DNA from: Bathynomus jamesi
Taxonomy: Eukaryota; Arthropoda; Malacostraca; Isopoda; Cirolanidae
NCBI GenBank assembly: GCA_023014485.1
Contig: JAJOZX010000877.1
Coordinates: forward strand, 1 to 64,000
Length of the DNA stretch: 64,000 nucleotides
Reading direction: 5' to 3'
Numbering within the stretch: the first letter of the stretch is position 1; each line of letters begins with the position of its first letter. Positions 23,834-34,920 of the stretch are shown here, one piece after another. Both the position numbers and the translations under genes were made by a program. A model generated the notes under the pieces. That model made no database searches. It saw only the letters and a program-made list of their open reading frames with translations, and had not been told where the DNA came from.

Positions 23834-24604
23834 TAATAAAGCTATTGACGACTACCGCACGCATCTATCAAAGAGCCTATAAATTAGAGAGAAATGTATC
23901 AAAGCGGGATTGTTTTATTCACGAGACTGATAACATCTACGACTATTTATAGAGACACTGCATTGTAGAGTCGCATGTATAGCGAGGCGTATTTCTTACA
24001 TTAATCTTGTTAAATTAATTTATTAGTAATGAATTGTATACCTTTCAACCTTTCAAATGTTCCGTGCGATGATTCTTCATTTAACGGAGGTCAAGCTTGT
24101 TCCCACTCCTCTTATATATAAAATGTATGTGAGTGTGTGTGTGTGTGTGTGTGTGGCTATAAAGGTTCATTTTAAATTTCACATATGAAAAATTACTTTT
24201 GTACTTGAAGTTGACAAAAAATTTGAACAAAATAATCTTGTAATTTTGTTTTTGTTTGGTGGAAATAAATAACTGTCGAAGAGAAAAGAAGAAAGACATT
24301 ACTTGTAATCTACTGTTCATCATGTCATGAATTTCTTCAGGGAACGAAGGGGAAGACAACTTTCCTTCAATTAATCCGACGCTTCTGATACATTTTCTTT
24401 GCTACAAAAAATTCCTTTTCCTTTCCCTCAAGGGATGCGCCATACTTCAGATGGGAAACTCTTTCTTTTTACATTATGATATGTGTAATAGAGCCTTTAA
24501 AATCATCGCTCTCCAAACAGAACGATAAAAATTAACTGATTTTAAAGAGCTTTACCTATTATTTTTTTATTTGTTTACTATTTCAAATGTTTACTAAAAT
24601 GTTG
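23007..24604. other. Noncoding stretch with microsatellites
   Basis: (CA)n at 23022-23045 and 23784-23830, (TA)n near 23046-23075 and (TG)n at 24127-24153. The block at about 24048-24100 resembles 14038-14097. No gene seen. Confidence 0.4.
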
Positions 24605-24807
24605 GGATCACCTGAAGATCAGGGGCCCCAGCCTTCGTTAGTTAGCCTTATAAGGCTAACTAACGAAAATATCACGACCTAACCTAACCAATCGTCAAGG
24701 GCGTACAGTTGCCCTAACGATTGGTTTGGTTAGGTCGTGATATTTTCGTTAGTTAGCCTTATAAGGCTAACTAACGAAGGCTGGGGGCCCTGATCTTCAG
24801 GTGATCC
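24605..24807. mobile_element. 203-bp palindromic MITE, copy 2
   Basis: Nearly perfect palindrome, GGATCACCTGAAGATC at both ends, flanked by an exact 8-bp duplication AAATGTTG. Internal arms repeat TTCGTTAGTTAGCC and AACCTAACCAATCG. Member of the same family as 21267-21469. Confidence 0.9.
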
Positions 24808-25488
24808 AAATGTTGCCATATTTCGCCTTTTCATCGTTTACAATATTTCAGCCGAGCACCAAAAAGTTTGCCAGTCTTTATGAAAGGTTAATACCGAACT
24901 AAATTCTTAATTTTAAATAGAACGCAAACTCCGTAAAATAGTTGAGAATTTAATAATAAAAAAAGTTCCTCAACAAATGAATAAATAAATGACTTCTTGA
25001 TCTTTTGCCCGCATTTCTTGCGGCAAATTTAGTCTGGAGGAGATAATTTTTTGGTTTACTTTTAATATAAATATATTTGAAAAACAATATTTTTAAAAAC
25101 TATTTTAGTCTACCTTTGAGAGAGAGAAAAAATATTTATAATGATATCTTGCATAATGAATGAGCTTAGGGTCAAAACCTTTTTTTAATATGCAAAAACA
25201 TTTTGAAGGAATAGCTATATAAATAACTATATATGAATAAGTAAATATATTTCTCATAAAAAAGTATTACGCCGAATACAAAATGGGCACATATGAGAGA
25301 AAAAAAAGTCTCACTGATGCTACTATATATTTACTATATATTAAAATGTATTCATTCATACTAAATATTCACAACACAAAATTTAAGAATATAAGCATAA
25401 CGAAGTTGCGAATTTAATTTTCAAAATTTACTTCTTCCTTCAGCTGTTCGCTATATATACACACATATATACATATATATATATATAC

Positions 25489-25550
<62 letters not shown>

Positions 25551-26640
25551 GTTATAATGTTTCAGACCAACAAAGACCCTAGGATCCACTCATGGCTGGT
25601 CTACCTAGCCATGTTTGTAATTGTGTATTGTGTATGTTTTCCGTGGTGGCGGAGGGGACCTACAATTTTACGTGGGTTCTGGTTAGTGGCAGCAACGGAT
25701 TTGTTACTCTGGAGTATCTGGTACCGTATAGGGAATCGCAGAAGTTTCTCTTATACTACTCTCCGATTTCTTCTTGTAGTGAATCGGAGGATTCTGTGGA
25801 GCTTACTAAATTCTCTGAAGGTTCCCCGATTCTTCTTGTAGCGTATCGGGAAATTATTTTTCTCTATTTAAGACTAAGTTTTCTGAAGAGAGCAAGGCTC
25901 GAAGGAGAAGACAAAGATATTCTCTTACTGTAGTTTACTGTTAAAATTTTACAGGTAATGCTCAGCCTCTAAGTTAGATCAGACAATCAGAATGAATATT
26001 TAAAAACTTGTTCGGCTTTATATACTGAATTTTTAGTGACATCATTATTATTTAATGTTGACTTGTTTGGTTTTTTATTCTCAATAGGATGCATTATTTT
26101 ACAAAATATTTGAAGATAAAGTAAATATTTTAGCTGTAGCAATGTCTAGACAGATAAGCGAGATATTTGAAGATGAAGACATATTTTTATTTTAAACCGC
26201 ATATTGACACATCTGATGTTATCATGATCTGTCGAGTTAACTAAAAATGGAAATTGAAATATGCATTTTATTATGAATTACAATTAAACATGCATATGAG
26301 GAAAAATTAAATGCTTAAAATTTAAAATTAAACGTTAAACAAAACATGACTTCATCTTTTACAACGAAAAGAGAATGTATACAGAAAATGAACATTGCAG
26401 AATTTAACAAGATTACATTTTTAAGCTAAATCTAAAAAAAAGTAAAGAAGTAATTTAAAAAGAAATAATTCACCAATTATTCAGCAAAAATAAAATATGA
26501 TAGAAAGGGAATCAAAAATTTTATCCGAACTTCGTTAGCGTTGTGCGACTTTGGACTCTATATGTCAAAATGAATATAAGAATATAAATATATAAGAATA
26601 TAATGATTATATAAATACACACACACATATATATATATGT
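24808..26640. other. Noncoding stretch
   Basis: (TA)n at 25450-25548. The piece 25549-25955 is less AT-rich, has a TATTTAAG box near 25866 and could be an LTR fragment, but no partner or target duplication is visible. Frames at 25557-25933 have no recognisable content. Confidence 0.35.
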
Positions 26641-27004
26641 CAGGAAGGACAGGCCAAGGGCGAATGCCGCAGAAATGCCCCCTGAAACCAATAGAAAGAA
26701 AAGGAGGAAGACGAAATGAAGGTCCAGAGTTTTCGAGATGACTGAACACTCTGTGTTTGAAAGACTGGAGGTTATAGACAGGGAGAAAAGGGATTGAGTA
26801 AGATTGTTTTAGAATTGAATAGATGAAAGATTAAGAATACCGATTAACCCTTGCATTATAGAACTGGTGAGAAAAGGGATGGGAATTTGTCGAAAGTCTG
26901 GTACTGCAAGCTCTTCTTAAAGGAGGGACGTGCAGTCAAAGAGTTCAAAAGAACAGTGTCCAGTATAATAGTGATAGTAAAGCAGAGTTGCCAACATGGA
27001 TATA

Positions 27005-27910
27005 CAGGGCGTCCCAAAAAAATGTATACACACTTTAGCAGCTGATAGCTCAATTGATGTTTCTTTCTTTCCAAGTTAAACCCATTAGAATTAATAATGG
27101 CAGTCAGACTAAGCTTTGAACAAAGGAAATTCATTCTAAAATGCTACTGGAAGTGTGAAAACGCAGTTGAAGTGCAAAGACAGTTTAGGAGGGAGTTTCA
27201 AACAGATCCACCAACGCGACTTACCATCACTCGAATTAGAGATAAGTTTGAAGCCGATGGAACTGTTCAGAATGTCCACAAGAAGCGTTCCGGAAGACCA
27301 CGGACATCGACAAGCCCCACAAAGCAAGAAAGAGTACTGGAAACGTATCACCAAAGTCCAAGAAAATCTGTGCGGCAAGCGAGTCGTGAGGTAGGAATTT
27401 CAGAATCGTCTGTCCAACGCATTTTGAAGCGCTGTCAATGGAAAAGTTACATTCCAAGATTAGTCCATGCTATTAATGAAGATGATCCGGACCGAACAGT
27501 GGAGTATTGCGAGTGGTACTTGGCACGATGTGGATGTGGATTGGACGAAGGGGTTTCGTAGAATACCCTCCGCGTTCACCAGACATCACACCACTAGACT
27601 TTTTTTTATGGGGATACTTAAAAGACAAAGTCTACGCTATAAAACCTGCAACAGTCGCTGAATTGAGAGCAGCGATTGAACGAGAATGCACACAAATACC
27701 AAACGAAATGTTTCGTGATGTTTGCGATTCCATTGCTTCGCGTTATCAGCAGTGCCTGGACCAGAACGGACGTCAGTTTGAAAACAGGCGTTGACAAAAC
27801 AATTAAATAATGTCTGTAGATTCTATTACATTTTGAAAATGAAATGTATTTTAATAAACACTGCCTTTATAATTATTTAAAGTGTGTATACATTTTTTTG
27901 GGACGCCTTG
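27005..27910 (+). mobile_element. Mariner-like element with DUF4817-type transposase, nested
   Basis: TA-flanked. Ends are CAGGGCGTCCCAAAAAAATG and the complement (one mismatch). Length 906 bp against about 1.3 kb expected, because of an internal deletion in the transposase. Confidence 0.9.
27097..27794 (+). pseudogene. Mariner-like transposase with catalytic core deleted
   Basis: The N-terminal half (27097-27530) has a DUF4817-type helix-turn-helix, [19 protein letters not shown] linker GRPRTST and a second helix-turn-helix, [20 protein letters not shown], follow. The frame reaches [10 protein letters not shown] and then shifts. The next recognisable piece is [27 protein letters not shown], running to the end at 27794. 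The middle, with the first two catalytic aspartates, is missing, so the copy cannot transpose itself. Confidence 0.85.
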
Positions 27911-28467
27911 TATATGGAAAACCAGGAAATCAAAGACGAAAAAACGATATTTTTGGAAAAAAAAAAGGTATGATTCAAGATTCAAGGTTTTATTGAAAAC
28001 CACCAATATATTATAGTACAGAATAGTATACACAAGCATTACCTTTCATGTGTGTTCTTTTATAATGTTCTTAGTAGTAGTAAGCAAATAGAAACAAAGA
28101 AACAAACCATACACTGAATACTACATTTGGTGTATTTCTTTGTTATGAGTCCTAACTCTAATAGATTTTGCAAGAATTCAATCAATTTAGTGCGTCGATA
28201 TTTTTAGTGATGATTCTTCAAATTCGTGACAAAGTTACTCGTTTCAGTGCGTCAAATTAATTATTCCCGAAATAAAACGCGGATATATCATATGTACTCA
28301 CGGACTGAAGACAGGTATGTACGGCGAAAGTAAGCGGCTTTTTAAAGGTTTATTTTGAATGAAATAAATATTTTAAGATATCGGAATTTATCATGAAAAA
28401 CGGGAACATGGAATTTGATAGTAAAAATCGGGAATATTCCGAGAAAACGGAATAGTTGGCATGTATG

Positions 28468-28717
28468 TAAAAAGAGAGTGAAGCAACATTGCAGCGAAGA
28501 GAGAGAGATTGAAAACAGTCAGTAAGAGGTGAGAATTGATGAGAAGCAAAGCTTTTGATTCCACCCCCTACACAGTGGTGTAGGTTGAGCTACTCCACAC
28601 ATGAGAAGCGAGCTCCATACAGAGGCGGACAAGACCACTATACAGAGACGGCAACTGAGTGGGGGTGGAGAAATTGCGGAGCCAGTACAACACACCTAAC
28701 CTCTTAGAAGTTGTTTC

Positions 28718-28769
<52 letters not shown>

Positions 28770-29040
28770 ATGTGATATTTTCAAGAAAGATCAAGAGAAA
28801 AGGAAACACCAAGAATGTTAAGAGAAGAGGAAGGATTGAGTTGTGTATTGTTGAAAATAGGGGATAGTCGTGTAGAAGATTGTGACGAGAAGACAGATGA
28901 AGGAACTGGATTTTTGAGGCATTGAAAGCCACAAAGTTTTCCCTGCCCCAATAAGAGATAACAGAAAGATTAGAGATCAGGTGCACCATAGCCACCACAC
29001 GAGAATCATGGAGTGACTGTTGAGAGAGACGCTTTGTGAA
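28468..29040 (-). pseudogene. LINE copy 2, thumb and C-terminal region
   Basis: Minus-strand translation shows SNLSVISYWGRENFVAFNAS and KIQFLHLSSRHNL, then a (GA)n expansion, then YSGLVRLCMELASHVW. It resumes the reading from 29665 after removal of the MITE. Confidence 0.8.
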
Positions 29041-29664
29041 CAGGGCCGGATTAATGCTGTTAAGGGCCTAAGGCTAATAAAAGGGAAACGCCTACATATG
29101 TACTATATATTGTATATAATTCATAAAATCTTCAAATAAATAGAAATGTATATTTATCCAAATTTAACAACTAACGAAAATAAAAGCCATGTACATTAAA
29201 AAAATAAAACAGTAAAAACAGCATACAATTCAAATAGAGAATGGTTTCTTCCTTCCTGGCTTTAAACTGTGATATCAAACAAAACGTGTCCTTTTCTTTA
29301 ACATGCTGAATGATCATTATACTACTATAGGCCCAAATTCCCAACGTCTGAAAGACAATTTTGGAAACAGATAAACCTTTTGAAGCCAATCATACAAAAA
29401 TGAATTAAAATTATACATATATATCGACAAGAATACACCATCAGATATAAAGACATATAAAAATAAGCTCTTAACTAAAACTAAAAACTCTTATTTTCCA
29501 CCTCTGAAGATATAATTACGCAGTTATATATGATATTACTTAAGCAACCTTGTGACAAAGATTTAGGGTTTATGATATAAAAATTAAGGCCTAAACTCGA
29601 GGGCCTAAAATATATGAGGGCCTAAGGCTACAGCTTTATTAGCCAAATGGTTAAACGAACCCTA
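29041..29664. mobile_element. hAT-type MITE, 624 bp, in LINE copy 2
   Basis: Exact 8-bp duplication TTTGTGAA at 29033-29040 and 29665-29672. Ends CAGGGCCGGATTAA and (complement) TAGGGTTCGTTTAA share 10 of 14 bases. AT-rich and noncoding. Confidence 0.85.
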
Positions 29665-30620
29665 TTTGTGAAGCGGGTGGAAAAGTGAAGGGTGATATCA
29701 TTGGCATGGGAGTGGGTGGGAGAGGAAGTGTGACTTAAAAGAACAGTAATATATAAAAAGGAGAGTGTGGGTGGCAGGACAGAACTCTGAGGAACATCGC
29801 TATTAATAGCTTTACGAGAAGAATAGTGGCTGTCTACAACCGCAGCTATAGATCGACCAGAAAGGAAATCAGAAATGTAGGCACAGATAGAAGAATAGAA
29901 ACCGAAGGAGAGCAGTTTCGAAATTAAAGATTTGTGCCAGACTCTATCAAAAGCTTTTGATATATCTATTGTAATAGTAAAGGTTTCACCGAAATCCAGA
30001 AACGAGGATGACCAAGAGCCAGAGAGATATGCAAGAAGATCGACAGTAGAGCTTCCCTTGCCGAACCCATACTGACGATCTGAAAGAAGAGTTTGAGGAG
30101 ACAGGTGTTTAAGAATCTTCTTATTAAGGATAGATTCATAAACTTTGGAAAAGCAAGAAATCAAAGCAATTGGACGATAGTTGGGGGATTGAGAGCGGTC
30201 ACCTTTCTTTGGGATAGGCTGAATGAAAACGAACTTCCAGCAAGAAGGAAAAGTACCAGATGAAAGATAAAGACGAAAGAGTTTGAGTAGCGAGGGTGTC
30301 AGCACAGAAGCACAGTCCCTGGGAACAACAGGAGACACACCATGAGGACCGTACGCCTTTATAGAGTTGAGCCCAGATAGGGCAGAAAAGACATCGTTTG
30401 AGGGGATTCTAATTTTAAACATAATTAAGTCAGTGGAGGGAACACATGGGAGAACACCACCGAAATCGTCTGGGGTTGAGTTGGTAGTGAAAGTTTTGGC
30501 GAAGCGTTCAGCTTTATTGGGAGAAGAGACAGGAACTGAACCGTCAGAATGGAAAAGAGGAGGGAAAGAAGAAGTAAAGTTGTTGGAAAGTTCTCGGTTA
30601 GGTGCCACAAGGAGCAAAAA
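29665..30620 (-). pseudogene. LINE copy 2, reverse transcriptase region
   Basis: A long open minus-strand frame. It shows SALSGLNSIKAYGPHGVSPV, FIQPIPKKGDRSQSPNYRPI, LLSDRQYGFGKGSSTVDLLA and ITIDISKAFDRVWHKSL (motif A intact). Motif B is altered (DVPQSSVL instead of GVPQGSVL) and motif C reads HANDIT instead of YADDST. These changes would abolish polymerase activity even though the frame stays open. Confidence 0.9.
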
Positions 30621-31735
30621 GAATTAGAATTAGATCTCAGTTTTTACATTTTTGTCTGATGAAGAAATTTTTGGTGAGTCGAAGAACAGATTTTGCGCTA
30701 TTTGGGGCAGAAATATAAACAGTGAGAGTTGGGAGTTGGATGGACGGTACCTTCTGAAAGCCTTTCTGTTGCGGATAGCATTAGGAAAAGCAAAGTTAAA
30801 TCAAGGTTTTTATGCATTAGAAGTCAGAAAAGAATATGTAATGTACACGTCTATGTCCAAGAGAATTACCTCCATGATGCGCTCAGAACACCTGGAATGG
30901 CCCCGACTCCGAAAACGATAGGACAAACAGATATAAGACTGTAGTCGGAGGAGTTGAAAAAGTTTGACAGAGTAAGAAGAAGGATGAGTGGTTAGAATGT
31001 TGGGCCTCTCTCCAAGGCAATCGGGGATATGAGTAGGGTTCTGTACAATCTGCCCTTGGTCATTCAGAAGAGAAAAGTTGTAAGTTAATTTACCAGTGAT
31101 GTCACTGAAATGAGAAGAAAGCCAAAGGTGGTGGTGAACATTGAAATTACCTAAAATGTAGATTTTAGCGAAAGAAGAGTGAGATAGAATGTATTCCACT
31201 TTGAAATTGGGGTGGTCAATAGTTTTGGATAGTTAGAAGAATTAGGAGAAAGGTAGACAGGGTAGACAGCGCACATGCATTTAGTTTGAGAGTGGCATAT
31301 AAGCAGTAGGCAAAGGATGTAGAATTCGGAAGATTGAATTTCGGGAACACGAGAGCTTGTAAGGTGTTTACATACATATACTCAACATCCACCTTTGGAA
31401 TGAAATTAATTTCAGAGAAAGTGGAAGAATACAGAAAAACGGCTGATGTCTGTCGTCTTAGACACCTGATTTTCAGTGAAGAGGAAACGGTGAGGTTTAG
31501 AGGAGGAAAGATGGTGTTCAACGGATTGTAAATTTGAGGTGAAGTCCACAGATGTTGCAGAAGTTCATGAAAAGTGAATCAGACAGAGGTCCAGGACATC
31601 TCGAATAGGTAGTAGCAGAACCAGCCCCACTACCCGGGTCTGCCTTCCCGGTATCGGCAGCGGGAGAACCAGAATTGGGGACAATTGTGGTCCCCTCCCC
31701 AGGGGACTCTGAGGCTTTTGAAAATGATGCCATTT
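30621..31735 (-). pseudogene. LINE copy 2, ORF start and endonuclease region
   Basis: ATG at 31733-31735 begins MASFSKASESPGEG, followed by a Gly/Ala/Pro-rich leader and LSDSLFMNFCNICGL. Frameshifted endonuclease follows: ILGNFNVHHHLW, NPTHIPDCLGERPNIL. Low-complexity N-terminus and multiple shifts. Confidence 0.8.
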
Positions 31736-33366
31736 TTTATTTTACTTTGAGAAGATTAGGCAGCGTGTAAAATACATGTACGTGTTGAATTCGACTTTTT
31801 CTCCTGGGGTGACGTCTCTTTCCCGGTGACCCCTGGTTGTCGGTCGCTGGTGGATGACCCTACCATTGGCTCATTTGTGTGTGGGTTGTTGACGAAAGTA
31901 ATGGGTTGTTGACGAAAGTAATGCAGGACAATAAGGATGTTACCGTATTACTAAATGCACTACAATAAATTGACGATGAATTTATAGCGTAGTCATTTAC
32001 TTAGTTTTCTTCTTATTGTTTTCCACTAAAACTTCAATTTTACTTTAGTAGGCTGACATTGTTTATCGTTCTCATTCCAAAATACACCTTTAAACTGTTG
32101 TTATAAAACACCACGATTTTTACCTTTGAACCACAAATATAAATTAACACTTATTATGAAACACAATTAAGTTTTCATACTTTTAATCGTATGTTCGTTC
32201 ACAAATTAAATTAAATTTCACTTATGCTATACAATTAATAAACAAAGTGAAGTCTTGCGACCAGAACTGGATAGGCCTAACGCGAGACACTAAATAAAAA
32301 CCTATGGTCGCGGATGGAATTTTCTTTTTCGTTAGACTAGCTAGGAGGTGGGGGGAAGGAATAATGAATTTACGAAGTTAAGCTCATTTCCCAAGGGCCG
32401 GATGAAAACAATCAAAGTGACAAGGGAGGGCAAGATAACATCTTATGATGAGCAATGGAGTACCCGCTCTTGGTGACAATTCCCCTTGTTTGCCTGTCGC
32501 TGACTCCTCAATCTGCGCTGCGCTCTCCTGTCTCCATCCAGATTATAGTTTCCCATCAATGATTGCGTCAGACGGGATGTTTTCACAAATTTCTCTTGCA
32601 TAAACTTGGAACTACAAAGAAAAGAAGTTTAGATATATTATTTTATGAATTTTACATTCCTCTCTGTCTTACAGTATATCGTTTAATTAACTTATTTGGC
32701 CTATTTTCACATTATTAAATCATTTAAATAAATATCTCAAGGACTATCTAAACTATTTTCAATGATGTCATTGGATGAAAAAGAAGGCGTTATAATATAT
32801 CACGTGAATATTATTCTTAATTCGTTACAAATTACAATTCTTAATTCGTTACAAAAAGTATGAAATGTGTTTAAAAACTAGTCTGGCTGTTTTCGTGCCA
32901 GAAGTCACATCCATTTTCTAAATTTATTTTAGGCCTATATAAGGTTTCTATATTAATTACTTACGTTTTCGTGTGTGTATTATAAATTCTATTATTTTAT
33001 ATTTATTAATAAACTCCCAATTTTTACAATCCCAACATGTGCATTGAGGAAGAGGGAGGGAAGTTTGTGTTTGAGAGCATGCTGGATTGCTTACAGGATA
33101 GATGAGACACGGAAAAGGATCAGCTAAGGAGGACAGTGACAGAAGAAACGGGAGTTCCAGCACTCCATGTCTCCTGTCTAACGTTCCTCCCCGGAGTCCT
33201 TTCTTGATGGGCTAGTGTTTATAGTAGTATAGAAGGAGACTGTAATATATTTGTTAAATGTATTGTAGCATTTTAATATTTAATTTTACCAATAAAGATT
33301 TATTGTCATTATTATGATTTGTTAAATAATACAAATAGACAAAAGAGTGGTTATATATATGTGTGT

Positions 33367-33422
<56 letters not shown>

Positions 33423-33945
33423 GGAAAAGTTTTGCAGAAGTAAAACCAACTTCCATAGTACAGCTAATAATAATAATAAAACTAAAAACAAAAATAGAAC
33501 GGTCAATAAAAAATAATGTGCAAATATACTGTATTTTCATAAATGCCCAAGTTAGTGGAACATTTGTGTAAATTTTCTTCCCGAACGATTTTTTTAGCCA
33601 GTAACTCCAAAAGGTTATATATTTTATGTTTTCAAATTTTTAATCACTTTCGCTTGCGTTAAAGTATGGAGGGGAGGTTTCATAAGAAAGTTTAGAGAAA
33701 GCTTTTTTTTTACTGTATACAATTATTATTTTTTTCGAATATTACCCACGTTAGGATTCTAATTAAAAAAATTCAAAGTAAAATAAGTCGTCCTTTATGC
33801 TTCCTCAGACTTTACACACCCTCTGATTTGTTTAGATTAGGTTAGGTTAACCCTAGTTAACCTACCCTAACCTAGTGTACCCTAACTTCAAAATAGTAAC
33901 CTTACTATTGGAACTATCTGGAGATTTAGATGTATACATACACAA

Positions 33946-34004
<59 letters not shown>
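31736..34004. other. Noncoding stretch
   Basis: 31736 to about 31900 is probably the LINE 5' UTR. The rest is AT-rich with (TG)n at 33360-33418, telomere-like TTAGG/CCTAA words at 33838-33880, and (CA)n/(TA)n at 33945-34004. No gene recognised. Confidence 0.4.
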
Positions 34005-34008
<4 letters not shown>

Positions 34009-34380
34009 GTCTCACAAGACTGGACTCATAGGGAAAATAGACATTATATTTTTAATGTGAAACAAACACATTTCTAATGTCAGTTTTACAAGAAAATACT
34101 CTGATGGCTCAGTATACCAGTCAAGAGAAGGTGGAACTGGTATTGCTACATGTTTCCGGAAAAATCCAGAGGGAGGGATGTTCATGAAATAACTGACATG
34201 CCTCCCTTTGGCATTTTCCGGAAACTTGTAGCGATATCAGTTCCACCTTTTCTTGATTATTAAACTGAGCCATCAGGATATTTTCTTTCCTGAAATATGT
34301 AAAATTGAAATGTGTTTGTTTGTTTCACTTTAAAAATATAATGTCTATTTTCCCTATGAGTTCAAACTTCTGACACACAC
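34005..34380. mobile_element. Fold-back element, about 375 bp
   Basis: Begins GGGTGTCTCACAAGACTGGA. The two halves are reverse complements (GGGAAAATAGACATTATA at 34040 and its mirror at 34335; TTTCCGGAAA at the centre on both sides). No coding content. Sits between (TA)n and (CA)n. Ends resemble mariner derivatives. Confidence 0.7.
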
Positions 34381-34385
34381 ACACA

Positions 34386-34580
34386 GACCTTGCATGGAAC
34401 AAGGAACTCTTCTGGGAAATTAAATCCATTATAGTTCGAATAAATAATGGTAAATGACAGATACTATAGTGGGTATAGAGGGTAACGGGTCTTCCATCAT
34501 GAAAAAAACACCATTACTTATTCGAACTATATATAGTGGATTTAATTTCCCAGAAGAGTTCCTTGTTCCATGTACGGTTT
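34386..34580. repeat. Second palindrome, about 195 bp
   Basis: Arms CATGGAACAAGGAACTCTTC and complement, with a loop around 34450-34505. Directly abuts the previous fold-back. No gene. Confidence 0.7.
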
Positions 34581-34598
34581 GTGTAACGTAAAAGTTTC

Positions 34599-34617
34599 TC
34601 AGGGGACCATTCTGAGT

Positions 34618-34652
<35 letters not shown>

Positions 34653-34915
34653 TATATATATATTAACTGCAAACGACACACAGTATAATGTAAAGAACGA
34701 CGCTTGTTTAGAAATGTATCCGCATAAAAGGAGGAGAGAAAACGAACAATGAAAAACGAGGCACCTCCCGGGAATCGAATCCGGGCTCATCCGTTTGCCG
34801 GTCAAATATGCTAACCATTGCACCAAGGTCCTCCATGAATCAGAACTCGTGATTCTCCTACATACGAGCAGAATCGAATGCCTTTTGAGGGCGTCGTTCT
34901 TTACATTAATATATA
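34599..34915 (-). mobile_element. tRNA-derived SINE (minus)
   Basis: The tRNA-like head is 34761-34834 on the minus strand, with an A-box-like TGGTGCAATGGTTAGC and a B box GGATTCGATTCC. Flanks match the SINEs at 59.7-60.2 kb. A (TA)n tract at 34623-34663 lies near its 3' side. Not a functional tRNA gene, since it is embedded in a repeated longer unit. Confidence 0.75.
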
Positions 34916-34920
34916 TATAA

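Larger units (their letters stand above)
26983..28467. mobile_element. Unclassified DNA element inserted in LINE copy 2
   Basis: The LINE translation is continuous on either side of this block (SLSF on one side, TITIILDTVLLNS on the other). Its ends are imperfect inverted repeats (CAGAGTTGCCAAC and CATACATGCCAAC). Target duplication is unclear (TAGTAAAG versus TAAAAAGA). The part outside the nested mariner (27911-28467) is noncoding. Confidence 0.5.
26641..31735 (-). mobile_element. Jockey-like LINE, copy 2 (minus), with nested insertions
   Basis: Reads on the minus strand from ATGGCATCATTTTC (ORF start, ending at 31735) to the 3' end at 26641. Interrupted by a hAT-type MITE (29041-29664) and by a second element (26983-28467) which holds a mariner. 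The 5' UTR probably extends beyond 31735. A (GA)n tract at 28725-28766 has expanded within the coding relic. Confidence 0.85.

Noticed and set aside
25557..25933. Overlapping frames suggesting a small membrane protein
   Set aside because: No consistent frame, no recognisable motif, and two overlapping frames of similar length in a likely LTR fragment.
33838..33880. Telomeric repeat array
   Set aside because: Only scattered TTAGG/CCTAA words, not a tandem array; similar words occur in the fold-back elements and at 50934.
34761..34834. Possible functional tRNA genes (also 59762-59834 and 60059-60131)
   Set aside because: All three sit in the same longer repeated unit with shared flanks, are diverged in the stems and lie beside microsatellite. 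They are SINE heads.
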